64,000 bases of DNA from Sodiomyces alkalinus F11 (taxonomy: Eukaryota; Ascomycota; Sordariomycetes; Glomerellales; Plectosphaerellaceae): contig NW_021167093.1 in NCBI RefSeq assembly GCF_003711515.1, positions 360,643 through 424,642 of the forward strand, written 5' to 3'. The notes beneath the pieces are model-generated. The model ran no database searches and had not been told where the DNA came from. It was given only the letters and a program-made list of their open reading frames with translations. The position numbers were made by a program, and so were the translations under genes. Of this stretch, positions 1 through 10,250 are shown piece by piece (the stretch's first letter is position 1; each line of letters starts with the position of its first letter).

Positions 1-397
1 ATTCAACTAGGGTGTAGTAGGTCGTCGCGGGTATTAGCTAGAAAGCTAAGCCTAGCAGCTATAACCCTTTCGAGTACTTTACCTAGGCAGTTTAGAAGGG
101 CTATGATTCTATAAGCCTTAGGATCTAAATAGTCCTTCTTCCCTGGCTTCGGCATAATAACTCCGAGGGCTTCTTTCTAGTAGATAGGGTGGTGCCCTGT
201 GGAAAAGAGCGCTGAGTAGGCCTGTAAAAAGTACCCGGGAATAGCCTTATAGGCCTATTAGATCGGTTTTAAGCCTATTCTATTAGGTCTAGGGGCCCTT
301 ACTTTAGCGGCTCTAAAAGTCGCGCGATATAGTTCTATAGCCTAAAGGCTAGGCTACTCTCACGGCCTTCTAAGGCCCTTACTATATAATCTAGTTA

Positions 398-424
398 CAG
401 TGGGGTAGCAGAAATTTCGGGATA
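398..424 (+). repeat. Left terminal inverted repeat of the Tc1/mariner element
   Basis: The arm begins CAGTGGGGTAGCAG and pairs with the complement of 1,751-1,777. Mismatches are mostly transitions. It is preceded by TA. Confidence 0.9.
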
Positions 425-449
425 ATCCACACCTTCAACGCGATCAATA

Positions 450-1620
450 CGTTACACCTCTATCACTACCCTACCTTTAAATAGCTATAACTATAGATTA
501 ATAATGGTCTTAGACGCTTAACCACTATTATTCGCCTTATAAGAGGGCGATGATTATAACCCTATGCGAAATAGGGTTATCCTATCGTTAGATTACGTGT
601 CGCGAAGGCGTATCCCCTAGCACTAGGCACGGAAAATATAAACGGTATTAACACTAGGAATCTACCTAGTTACTCTGTCGCCTAGGGCGCCCACGAACGC
701 TTAGCGAATAGCAAAAAAGATACCTCTTCCGACTTATCGAAGCCGATCCTTTTATTTCGTGTAAGGTTCTTCGAGATCGGGCTAATCTATACTGTAGTCC
801 GGAGATATTTAAGCACGAGCTTATCCGGGGAGGTATCCTATACTTCCGAGCACTTTAACGCCTAAACTTAACGGAAGAACACGCGGCTATAAGGCTTACC
901 TTCGCGAAGAAGTACCTAAAAAAGGATCTTAACTATTAGCGACGCGTTATCTTTTCTAATAAATCTATAATCGCACGCGGTGATAATACTTATTAGAAAT
1001 AGGTGTTTTACCTATGTATAAGTCACTTTATATCCTAGATTTCTTTAATACTAATAAGCTTATAGGGAGAACGACTATGGCTCTATTACGTATAACCTCA
1101 GGGTAAGCTAATAAGACATAACTAGATATTCTAGGGCGCTTTTATATACTACTCGCGTATATCTTTATACTAGATATACGGAGACCCTGAATCTAAGCGT
1201 GGAGGCGTTTCCGGGCGCGTTATAAAGCCCTGCCTTAAAGAGTACCTGCCTACGATATACGAGCCGGGTAGTGTCTTCGTCTAAGATAACGCCCCTACGT
1301 ATATAGCTAATATAGTGTAGAATTAGTTAAAGATATAGGCTTAGGATAATAGGATCAAGACTATAGACTAGCCGCTATACTCCCCTGACCTTAACCCTAT
1401 AGAAAACGTGTAGAAATTGATAAAGAAGCGTATTTGCCGTAAGGAGCTATGTCTTTTAGATATAAAGACTAATAAGCAGTCTATAGAACTGCTTATTAGA
1501 GCCGCTATTATAGTATAGGAGGAGTTCGAAGAGGAGCTATGATAACGGCTAGTTAACGGGATACCGTGTAGAATAGAGGCTGTTATCAAGGTAAACGGGT
1601 AGTATATAAAGTATTAATAG
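450..1620 (+). pseudogene. Tc1/mariner DDE transposase remnant
   Basis: The transposase of the element at 398-1,777; in the intact form it cuts and joins the transposon ends. On the plus strand, FV*DNAPTYIA (second catalytic Asp, near 1,278-1,310) is followed by YSPDLNPIENV*K (near 1,377-1,416), which is the hallmark end of the DD34E catalytic core, with the Glu in place. A basic C-terminal tail follows (LIKKRICRKEL). Stops occur throughout as TAG and TAA, mostly at positions where Gln or Trp is expected. The N-terminal helix-turn-helix part before about 830 is too altered for me to place the start codon. Confidence 0.88.
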
Positions 1621-1750
1621 ATATTATTTTATAGCCCTGATTCTAAGGTATCTAGAATATATAACTACTACTACTTTTACTAGGAACTGATATGTTGAGA
1701 GGACTTGGAAGATAATGGTAGAATTGATAGTGGTGAGGTATTTTTAGAAG

Positions 1751-1777
1751 TGTCCCGAAACTTTTGTCACCTGACTG
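1751..1777 (-). repeat. Right terminal inverted repeat of the Tc1/mariner element
   Basis: The complement begins CAGTCAGGTGACAAAAGTTT and pairs with 398-424. It is followed by TA at 1,778-1,779. Confidence 0.9.
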
Positions 1778-2242
1778 TAGAATCTAGGGGCCATTAGAAG
1801 AGTAAGAGGGGCCTAGGTCCCCTAAGGGCCTGTAAATATAGGGGTTTCGAGGGCGTTAGTACCGGTAGTAGAGGGTACTAGAAAAAGGGTTTAAAGTAGG
1901 GCGTTATATTTATCCCTCAAGGCGTAGGCTTTCTGCTTTGTAGGCGTTTGAATCGGTGGGACTTTCGCGTTAAGGCCGGTTTTCGTATAGGTATAGGCCT
2001 TAAAGATCTTAGGGCCTTTGGCGTAGGCTAGAAAGGCCTCCTAGTAGTCGCTTTTTACTATTTTTACCGCCCGATAGTAGACGTTTCGAGCTTCTTTTTA
2101 GGAGGCTTTTAAAGACGCTAGCCGAGTGGCCGAGGCTCCCTTTTTAGCTGTCTTTCTAAAGACCCTAAAAGGCCTAGTAGCTGATTTTCGCAGGACTTTT
2201 AGCTCTTTAGTCCACTACGGCTTCGAACCCTCAACTACCTTC

Positions 2243-2544
2243 TTTTTTTGTTTCAATATATATATACAGCCCTAAAGCTATAGCACGAGTCTATTAAGGA
2301 GACTAAGCCTATAACGAGGATCTGGTTATTTACATAACTTATATATAAAAATAAAGAATGTACGAAGCAGATTTAGTAGTCCGGGACTTATCCTTAAGTG
2401 GTGGTGCGCGCTCCCCGGAGTTCCCTAGGCTTTAGGGTTCGATCGTAGGTAGTATATATAGTAGTACGCTTAATTACGCGTAGGATTCGAACCCACGGCC
2501 TTACACGGCCACAAGGCGTGTCTACCACCCACGCTATCCCCCCG
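2243..2544 (-). mobile_element. SINE-a: tRNA-derived short interspersed element, short form
   Basis: On the minus strand this copy starts GGGGGGATAGCGTGGGTGGT, which resembles a tRNA 5' half with an A box, and then has GGTTCGAATCC, a perfect B box, about 45 bp further on. Such internal promoters drive RNA polymerase III. The 3' end is A-rich (poly-T on the plus strand at about 2,243-2,249). Flanking 13-bp target duplications are 2,230-2,242 (CTCAACTACCTTC) and 2,545-2,557 (CTCTACTATCTTT); two of the three mismatches are C/T. Compared with SINE-b it lacks about 180 bp after the B box, ending where both copies read GCGTAATTAAGCG. Confidence 0.82.
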
Positions 2545-2722
2545 CTCTACTATCTTTAACTTAGATACTAAAGTTTAAAGTGCTAGGGTAATAGTTTTTA
2601 AGAGGTAATAACCTAAAGAGTCCTAGTCCGAGGCGTTAATAGCCTATTAAAGGTCCTGGGCGAGGCTAGGTTCTAGGCTTTTTAGAGTCCGCGTAAATAA
2701 GTTCTAATCTACTAGCTTATAG

Positions 2723-3235
2723 GTTTTCATTTTCTTAATCAATACGCGTATACAGCCCTAGAGCTATAGAACGAGTCTATTAAGAAGACTAACCCTATAA
2801 TAAGCTAACTAGTCTATTTATATAAACCTGTTAATAGTGAAGTGAAGTCCTTATAAATAGCTTCCTTAGGCTTTAGCGGTCCAGGTCTCTTAATATTCCG
2901 GGAAGTGTCTTATAAGGTTACGCGCTCTACTACGTGCCGTAGCTTACGTAGCCCGATCGTAGTAGTGTGTGTATGGGTGCGCTTAATTACGCGTGGTAGG
3001 TACGTACCCTCCCCGCCTAAGGAGGGTACGTACTAAGAGAGGCAGTGTGGTTCCACTGATCAGCGCGTAAGCTGATACATATCTCCCCGAACGTGCGGGG
3101 ACCCCTATAACGTGCAGGAGCTCCAGGTAGGTCGCGCGCGAATTTAAAAAGTTCTCGCACGGTTAAGGGGAGTAGGATTCGAACCCATGGCCTTACGCGG
3201 CCTACTAGGCGTGTCTATAACCTACGCTATCCCCC
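2723..3235 (-). mobile_element. SINE-b: tRNA-derived SINE, longest copy
   Basis: This copy of about 513 bp is flanked by a perfect 11-bp duplication CTAGCTTATAG (2,712-2,722 and 3,236-3,246), which is direct evidence of retrotransposition into LINE-A. The minus strand begins GGGGGATAGCGTAGG (A-box region) and has GGGTTCGAATCC (B box) about 50 bp in. A GC-rich body with short inverted repeats follows, and then a tail ending GGGCTGTATACGCGTATTG before an A-rich end. The body (about 2,990-3,180) keeps many CA and TG steps, so it has suffered far less RIP than the surrounding LINE. The tail shares its last 110 bp with SINE-a and the SINE-c tail. Confidence 0.87.
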
Positions 3236-4149
3236 CTAGCTTATAGTTATAATCCGGCAGGAAGGACCTATTTATAGCACTGTTAGAGTCTAGAACGGTA
3301 GCCAAAAGGAGCCTAACACGGTATAAAGAGGTAGTATTTTCGATATAATTCTACTTATCGAAGCGGAGACAATTAAAGCCTAGCGTATAAAAGGCGAGGT
3401 CTATAACCGACTCTTAACGAAGATTAAACCTAAAAAAAGGTCCCTCCGTTTAGGTTTACTTCTTCAGAATCCACTAAATAGGTGCCTTCGAGGCTATCCA
3501 AGAAGTCTACTAGGGCCTAGGCCCTAATAGGAGCCTCGTTAGTAGCCGTCCCGTTCGACTACTAGTGGTTTCTATTAAAGTCCCCTATAATAAGAGTAGG
3601 CTTAAAGACCTATAGGCTCTATAGCACTCTGTCCTTAGTCTAGGGCCGGCTTTTAGGACCTAAAAAGGAACGAGAAGAAGAAGAAGAAGTGGAAGTGGAA
3701 ATGGAAGCGGTAGAAGGGGTACGGCTAGGTGGCCTGCCACGGCCTATCGCTTCGGGGTCCTCTTCTATCTTATTATAAACGTGCAGAATACAAAAGGTCT
3801 ATAGATAGTAAACCTCAATAATCTACGCGTCTATATCGTCTAGAAGGTCGTCGCGGTGTGAAAAATCAATACTAGAGCCCTTTCTTATACAAGTAAGGAC
3901 CCTAGGCTTAATAGAGAAAAACTAGGTTTTCTAAGATATAGGTATAACGGTATAGAAGGCAGGGTGGTTCCGAATAAACCACCCTTCCGGTTTCAAGACG
4001 GAGGCTAGTTCCTGAATAAGGACTATATTAGCTAAGGCTTTTAAAGCCTATTCTAGGATAGTCTTTTACGCCGGGGCCTGTTTATCGACGTTATACTGAA
4101 TAAACCGGATATCTTTCGAACTAAAAGGCCCTTTATTTATAGAATTTAG

Positions 4150-5775
4150 GGTTGTATAGCTTAAAACACCTCGTAGTCTCTGCTAAAGGGGGGTTGCTCT
4201 CCCTTATAGTTATAGCACTTATAGGTCTTATACTCGTAGTCTCCGTATTCTTTATACTCGTTATAGTAGTAGTATTCTTCGCCGTGGCCTTCGATAGCGT
4301 AGATAGGGTAGGTAGCTAGGACCTTATAGGTCCCTCGTGTATATCCGAATTTCCAGTAGTTAGAATACTAGGCTCTAGGGGTTATAGGCCTATATTTATA
4401 GACCTTTAGCCGCTGGCCGGCTATATAGAGCCCGTGTTTTAGCCAGTACTTCTATTCTTCCGTGGAGCATATAGAAATAACTATAATACCGTAAAACGTG
4501 TTTAGGGCCCCTAGCCACCGAGGCTTCCCTACTACCTTAATAGGGTTAAAGGTGCTGATTTCGGTGGCTAGGTCCCATAGACCTAGGCCCTATTATAGGC
4601 TTCGGTTTAGAGCCTCTTACGGCGGCTCGGAAGAGTCGGATAGAGGGGTATCGCTACCCCTAGTCCTAAAGGCTCTAGAAGGCACCTGTTTAATAATAAG
4701 CTTAAACTAGTCACCTATAGGCTAGGGGGACTAGAGAGGGAGGTTTAGCTCTTTAAACCACTGGTTCTACGAGTCTAGGAGCTATTAAACGCTGTATTTC
4801 GGCCCTGGGGTTAAAACCAGGTTCCCGTTAGTTAATAGGGCAACAGCCGTAACTACAGGGGTTTTTAAGGCCTTATTAAGCCTGTTTCGCAGCTCGAGGG
4901 GGTTAAAGTCTTCCCTAGGGATCCGGGCCCCTACCGTAGGTTAAGGAATAACCTTAGGGACCTTTTTAGGGTCGGTTAGGAGGGGTGCCGGGGGTAGAGG
5001 CGGGGGTGGGGGCTAAGGGTGCTAAAGCCCCTAAAATAGGGGCCTGAGTTGCCGTGGGGCCTTTTTTCCCCTTAACAGCCTCGCTATAGAGGGGCTCAGG
5101 CTATTCTATAAGCCTATGAACTGCTTAAGCTAGTTCGTCCACTTTCTATTCGAGTATAAGAGGCTAGGGGCTCGGGGTTCCGTTAATAGTAGATTTAAGC
5201 CCTTCGGTTAGGGCTTTAGTCTAAGGGGCAGGGTCGAGGGTATAGGCGTGTTAAAGTACCTAAAGGGCCTCTTAGAGTAGGTCCTTAGCCTATACCTTAC
5301 TAGCTGAACTAGTCGACTTCTAGGGCGTAGCCAAGGATTCTCCTAAGGCTCTAGCTATTCCGTGTGCTTTTTTAGCCTATATAGAGCCTAAAAGGCTCGG
5401 TTTTTTAGTAGAGGAGGGCCTAGAAGCAGGGGGGCCCATAAAGGGCGTTTCGAAAACGCCCTCGGCCTCCGAGTTAGAGAGGGATTCGATTCGGGTTCTA
5501 GAAAATCGTCTAGGTATAGGTGTAAAAGGACTAAGGTGCCTTTTCGAATTTAGATGCGTAGCGAGGGTTAAATCCTCTATATTAGAGGTATTACCTATAT
5601 CCACCTCCCCTAGGCCCTCTATAATTATAGGGGCCTTAGGGGGGGGGGGGGGGGGCGTTAGGGCTTTTAGGGGCATTGGGGGCGTTATTATGGCTAGCGT
5701 TGTGGCTAGTGGGTTATTGTTTATGGTGTTGTGGTTGGGTGGAGATCGAGGGTGCGGCTCTGCGCGGCTAAGCAT
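4150..5775 (-). pseudogene. LINE-A ORF1: gag-like RNA-binding protein remnant
   Basis: The first protein of Tad1-like LINEs binds the element's RNA. The frame opens with a methionine at 5,775 (MLSRAEPHPRSPPN), stays open for 132 residues, and is Pro/Ser-rich; after that, stops appear. Towards the end (about 4,370-4,190) there are spaced Cys, His and Tyr residues with the pattern of three successive zinc knuckles: a first near 4,322-4,370 (NYWKFGYTRGTYK, where Tyr probably replaced Cys and His through TGC>TAC and CAC>TAC changes), and a last one with KCYNYKGEQPPF near 4,190-4,230. The start is chosen because the open frame begins there and no upstream ATG in that frame precedes a clear homologous segment. 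Confidence 0.75.
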
Positions 5776-6900
5776 GCTGCTTTGTTAGCGTAGGCGCACG
5801 GGCCATGTCAGACTTTTCCCCTGCACGCGGGGGAGCCGTAGGTCTATTTCCAGGCATTTTCGCACTTAGAATACGCCTAAATTGGCGCCTACGCAATATA
5901 GGGCTATAGATAGGCGTATAGAGCTGGAAAAGAGCTATCGATTAATATAGGTTTTAAGTAGTCTAGGGCGTTTGCGCGTAAAATATAAGTCCCCCTATAT
6001 AAGTTGCTTAGAGGCGTTATAACGCTAGTAGGCAGTAATAGTTATCCTTTTATTCGAATACCTTTATTAGCGTTATCTCGCCGATAAGACGTAACTTATA
6101 AAGCCCCTCCTGGTAATAGAAATACTATAAATCGCGGAATAGGTATTCTCGCCGTATAAATGCCTTAAAGTTATTATACACGCGATAAAAGCTTCCGGTT
6201 ATAGCTCCGCCACGATATCTAGTGACAATGTTCTAGCTTAGTTAAAGCCTATTTAATTAGCTAGAGTACCGGGGCCTTTACCCTAAAACGGTTTCCGGCT
6301 TTAACCGCGGATGCCTAGTTATTAATCTTAGTGATAATCGTATTCTCTCCTAGAGTCTTATAGTTATAAACTGGTAGCTTCTTATAGTCCCGCTATATCG
6401 CCGGATATTCGATAAGCTATGATAGGATAGCCTTACTCTATCTTTATATCTATTAGTTAAACTCTTACTATTATCATATCTAACGCGCTAGGAGGGCGAA
6501 TAGCTTCGTAGTGGTTATCGGCGACAATTCCCTTACACGGTCCGATAATATAGAGCTTGCCGACTATTTGGCGCTCCTCGCCCGCTTAATATTAAGCCTC
6601 CGTGGATAACTATCCACGGATAACGTCCGCGTCTACACTAAACTCGGGGGCGATAATAAGGCCGTATCGTTATTAGTATTATCCTATTAGCCCTAATACT
6701 TTTCTTCCGTGCCTTGAATAGGCTCTTCCTATTATATGCCCGTATCCGCCCGCTCGGTATCGGCAGTACTTCGTAAAGTCTGTTTTAGTAGTATCTTCGG
6801 CCCGGTAACCTTATAGGTATAGAAGTTAAAGAGTTTATTAAAGAATAGGCAATAATACTAGAGAAAAGATATACCGTAACAGATACTACTATTATAACTT
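5776..6900. other. Unassigned RIP-degraded stretch between LINE-A and LINE-B
   Basis: The first 200 bases are probably the LINE-A leader. From about 6,000 to 6,600 the minus strand gives a long frame interrupted only by TAG and TAA, which suggests decayed coding sequence, but I see no motif that names a family. From 6,600 to 6,900 I see nothing recognisable on either strand. Confidence 0.4.
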
Positions 6901-8788
6901 AATAGTCGTATATTATAAAGACTTTAACTTAAGGAGAAAAAGGAAGACCTTTCCCCCTTTACGCTACTATAGTAATTTAGTCTTGCCGAGTACTCCGCGA
7001 TCCGAGTATATCTCCGATCCTATATAGTGCTAATGTATAGTGCCACTTAATTTCTTATAGGTTCGTGGGTAGCCCTACGGTAGCGCGGGGCTAACCGGGT
7101 AATATAGTAATAATAATAATAATAGGAAGACTAATAATAATAGTATGATATAAGGGTCTTAGTAATATAGTAATACCTCAGTAATAGCGTACTAATCTCA
7201 TTATAGATAGCGTTTACTAATAGTAATAACCATAATTATAAATAAGGTATAGTCCGTATTATACTATACATAGACTATAGTAGTATCGAGGCTATATCGT
7301 GGGGGCTAATATAAGGTAGTTATTTATATTATAGTAAGCGCCTAGGTATATACCTGAATAAGGTCCAGGTATATACTAATACTACTAGCACTAACGCCGC
7401 CTATTTTCAGTATACTACTAGCCGATATCCCTCTAAGAATATAAGTTATTTCTATATTATAGAGGTATTACTAACGTGTTAGAATAGTTAGGTCTAATAA
7501 GTCAATAAGTCCCTCTCGCTACTAAAAAGCAGTAATAACGCCTTATAGATATCTATATAGCCTCTATATCGGTAAACGCTACTAGTAATAATAGTATCAC
7601 TACGGTAAGTAGTCCCCTTTCGGTGTCGTAGTAATGACTTACTAATAGTCTATAGGCTAAGAAGCGTCTAAAGACGGCCGCCTTATCCCTTAGACGGGCC
7701 GTCTCTTAGGCGCTACCTTGTAGTCGCCGCCATGGCGGCATATTATCCGTAGAGGTGTAGGATCTAATACGCCGAGTTCGGCGTATAGAGAGTATAATAG
7801 GCGTTCTGTTAGATTATTTTATAAGTGGCCCCGCTAACGTTCCCTTCCACCTCCTCTACTATAGCATAACTAGCTAAGTCTTTTAGGATCTTAACTATAT
7901 TAATAGCGGGGTTAATGCCTCTAAGGGGGGTAAAGATAATAAGGAGGAGGAGTAATCGGTGCTATCTTAATATCGCCGGGGTCCTCGCTTACAGGGCCCC
8001 TATTTAATAAGAAGTCAGGCCATTACATCGCTTTACCCTGTTACGGCGCCGTCCAGCTTTTGCAGGCTTCCGTGACTTTAAGGGCGAGGCGGAAGGTATT
8101 AAGCCTTTTCCATTATAGGAACCACTTAGCTATAGCCCTAGCTTTAGTATCGTGTTCTAGTATAGCGTATAAATCTCTCTTAGTTAAAAGCAGTCTGCCT
8201 ACGGCACCGAAAAGGTCCTTACGCTCCTTAGTAGTTATATCTTAGTACTAAAGTATTATATACCCCGCTATTTCTGCCCCTCTATTACTATAAGGGCACC
8301 GCGTTACTAGAAACCCCGGTACCCTCGCCTTAGATAGGAAACCTCGTAGGTCTAGTTTTTCGAATCGGATCTACGTAAGTACGGAGCTTTATACCTTAAA
8401 GAGTCGTCTATATTCCCGGAGAGAGCGTTATATTAGAGGGCGGCTTAGTACTATTACGGCGTAGGTATAGAGCCGCCCGGCTTCCGTCTAGGTTTTACCC
8501 TATTCCTTTATAAGGGCCTTTCCCGGGGGCGTAATCCCTGCCTAGGTTATTAAGGCGGTAAGCTAGGTAGTCTATATAAGGGCGGTATAAGTCTTATAGT
8601 ATAGATTTAGTACTACTAGGGCTCTGGCCGTAGTATATACCCCGGCTAATATTTTATTCTTAATACCCGTTTCCTATACCCGGAGGACCTTTTAGGCACT
8701 AAGGCGTAAAAGATATAGGTTAAGAGGAGGAAATAAAGGTCTTGTTTTCGAGGATTCTAACTAGTATAGCCTTATAAGCTGCTACTAG
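6900..8788 (-). mobile_element. LINE-B copy 1 (3' part), broken by SINE-c and an inversion
   Basis: This segment aligns base for base, with RIP-type differences, to 56,790-58,490 in the same orientation: for example CGCTACTAAAAAGCAGTAAT near 7,518 and 57,208, and AAGCGTCTAAAGACGG near 7,661 and 57,352. In copy 2 the region holds the end of a LINE ORF2, so this is the C-terminal and 3' untranslated part of the same family. It ends at 8,788, where SINE-c was inserted (GCTACTAG target). The next part of the LINE reappears inverted at 9,511-10,114. The left end near 6,900 is approximate. Triplet runs of TAA occur at 7,110-7,130. Confidence 0.75.
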
Positions 8789-9140
8789 GGGGGATAGTAT
8801 AGGTAGTAGATGCGCCTGGTGGCCACGCAAGGCCGTGGGTTCGAATCCTACTCCCTTTAATCGTGCACGACCTACCTGGAGCTTCTGCACGTCACAGAGG
8901 TCCCGGATATTCGGGGGGATATTTATCAGCTTCAGCGCTAATAAATGGAACTACACTGCCTCCGGGACATACCCTACCTTTCGGGGGGGAGGGAAAGATA
9001 CGTATCTACCACGCGTAATTAAGTGTATACTACTACTACTACTACGATCGGGCTATATATGCTAGGGTACTTTGTGGAGCGCGTAACCTAATAAGATAAT
9101 TCCCGGTATAATATAACTAGACCGCTATAGCGTCTCTATA
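8789..9140 (+). mobile_element. SINE-c, 5' head
   Basis: On the plus strand this copy starts GGGGGATAGTATAGG, has GGGTTCGAATCC (B box) at about 8,838-8,849, and follows SINE-b through CGACCTACCTGGAGC, ATATTTATCAGC and CACGCGTAATTAAG to about 9,140, where the match stops. The matching tail lies inverted at 10,115-10,250. The A box is more altered than in SINE-a and SINE-b. Most CA and TG steps survive between 8,820 and 8,980. Confidence 0.78.
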
Positions 9141-9510
9141 TAGTCCTCTCTCTTCTCCTCTTCTTAACGGGGAGAGCCGGAATCTTCCTCGAGTATAGAA
9201 TATCGATCCGATCGTCGTGATTAGACTAATACGCTACGCTAAATAGATCCGCCTCCGAGCACTATATTATAACTGCGCAGGGACGTTCTAGCTCGAATAG
9301 GATTATTAGGATAATATTTGTGATGGCTTGATAATAGGGAAAATCTAGAATACAGGAAGATCCGATAAAACAGTCCTGATATAATCCGGTTCGGTTATAT
9401 GCATCCATTTGACCTGATTGACCGGTTCGAACCCAAAGAGCCTGACTGACGGATTAGTCAGAAAACGTACGACCGACCTAATTAGTCATACTAACACCAA
9501 AAACGCATCT
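9141..9510. other. Unassigned, lightly mutated segment at an inversion junction
   Basis: It lies between the SINE-c head and the inverted LINE-B fragment. It matches neither SINE-b nor LINE-B copy 2. From about 9,330 to 9,520 it keeps many CA and TG steps and has short inverted repeats such as CTGACTGACGG / GATTAGTCAG. No reading frame is recognisable. It could be a solo LTR or unique DNA caught in the rearrangement. Confidence 0.4.
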
Positions 9511-10114
9511 GCGCAGTTCTAGTATACTATAAGACTCCCCGATCTCCCTTATCCTCTTTATCCTTTATATCTCTACCCTTTACGAGGAACTAGAAAGGAT
9601 ACTAAAAATAACGGTAATAGATTTTACTAATAACACGAATATTATCGCCTTTAGCAGAATAAAGGCATAGATAAGATACCGCCTTACAAGTATATAGCGT
9701 ATTTATCTAGACTAGGAGATCGCGAGCGGGCTATAGTTTAAACTAGCTAAGTAGACCTATATCCCCTTTACGAAGTCCCGCTAACCCTTATCTAACCCGC
9801 TCCTCCTTAGCACTGTTTCATTTTTAGTAGCGTAGGCGATACGACTCCTAGGCGTTTAGCTAGATAGGAAACTCGATTTTAGACAATACGTTCAGGAGGT
9901 AAAGAGCCGCCTCGCTACTTAAACCACGCCCTTTTAAGGCTAAGTATAATAGTGTAAGGGTATAGCTTCGTAGATATAAGGAGATTATACCTTATATTAA
10001 TAAGACTAGTTATAGCCTATTACGCCTTTGCCGTTTATAAGATAAGGGCCGGCCCTTAGCACGGCCCCGTAGCAGTACTTATAACGGTATAGAACTAGTG
10101 TCTCCGGCTAGTAG
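9511..10114 (+). mobile_element. LINE-B copy 1, inverted reverse-transcriptase fragment
   Basis: On the plus strand this is the reverse complement of 58,490-59,080 in LINE-B copy 2: CCCGATCTCCCTTATCCTCT (about 9,538) opposes the GGAGATCGGGG block near 59,060. In copy 2 this block encodes the reverse-transcriptase palm (GSPISFILFILY and the following FxxD region). The orientation is opposite to the neighbouring piece at 6,900-8,788, although in copy 2 the two are contiguous and in the same direction. The end at 10,114 reads CTAGTAG, the complement of the CTACTAG at 8,782-8,788, which is the SINE-c insertion site. Confidence 0.8.
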
Positions 10115-10250
10115 TATGTCTTTTTTTTAATACGTGTATACAGCCCTAAAGCTACAGCGCGAGTCTATTAAGGAGACTAACTCTATAACGAGTTAACTAG
10201 TCTATTTATATAAACCTGTTAATAGTAAAGTGCAATCCTTATACACCGAC
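10115..10250 (-). mobile_element. SINE-c, 3' tail with poly-A, in inverted orientation
   Basis: Plus-strand TTTTTTTT (10,121-10,128) is the poly-A tail, followed by the family 3' end (complement of TTTAGGGCTGTATACACG), which matches SINE-a and SINE-b for about 115 bp. Together with the head at 8,789-9,140 it makes one SINE split by an inversion. Confidence 0.8.

Larger units (their letters stand above)
398..1777 (+). mobile_element. Tc1/mariner-type DNA transposon, complete but RIP-degraded
   Basis: A 1,380-bp cut-and-paste element. Both ends are visible: the left begins CAGTGGGGTAGCAGAAATTT after TA (396-397), and the right ends in the imperfect inverse of it, terminating ACTG before TA (1,778-1,779). 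The two arms match over about 25 bp and both end in the CAGT of the superfamily, flanked by the TA duplication Tc1/mariner elements always make. The size and the transposase motifs inside agree. It sits inside the LINE-A reverse transcriptase, so it is younger than LINE-A. Confidence 0.93.
1..4130 (-). pseudogene. LINE-A ORF2: endonuclease and reverse transcriptase remnant
   Basis: ORF2 of a LINE nicks target DNA and copies its RNA into it. On the minus strand the N-terminal endonuclease is seen around 4,080-3,450, with IQYNVDK, VLIQELA, GWFIRNHPAFYTVIP and the diagnostic GDFN followed by N and H near 3,600-3,560. A linker rich in basic residues follows (2,230-1,790). The start of the reverse transcriptase is clear at 200-30, with ALGVIMPKPGKKDY and NCLGKVLERVIAARLS, matching the fingers of Tad-type enzymes. 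The remainder lies outside the window. The endonuclease also contains a Ser/Thr-rich stretch encoded by a GAA-rich tract at about 3,665-3,715. Stops and shifts make it non-functional; three inserted elements also interrupt it. Confidence 0.85.
1..6000 (-). mobile_element. LINE-A: Tad1-like non-LTR retrotransposon, RIP-degraded, cut by the window edge
   Basis: Read on the minus strand, this stretch carries an ORF1 (gag-like) with CCHC-type zinc knuckles, then an ORF2 with an endonuclease (EEP) domain and a reverse transcriptase that continues past base 1. This order is that of fungal Tad1-clade LINEs. Reading frames are broken by many TAG and TAA codons, as expected from RIP. The element is interrupted by a Tc1/mariner transposon (398-1,777) and two SINE copies (2,243-2,544 and 2,723-3,235); the LINE reading resumes on both sides of each. 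The 5' end is not defined: ORF1 begins near 5,775 and the leader probably lies in 5,776-6,000. Confidence 0.88.

Noticed and set aside
2462..2544. A functional tRNA gene on the minus strand (A box, GGTTCGAATCC B box).
   Set aside because: The same head occurs in three places attached to a common non-tRNA body and poly-A tail with target duplications, so it is a SINE. The acceptor stem does not close.
7108..7132. TAA/TAG triplet runs as a CRISPR-like or regulatory array.
   Set aside because: They are simple repeats in the LINE-B 3' part, present in altered form near 56,800 too; there are no spacers.
8835..9065. A 76-codon plus-strand frame.
   Set aside because: It lies entirely within the SINE-c head, which is non-coding.
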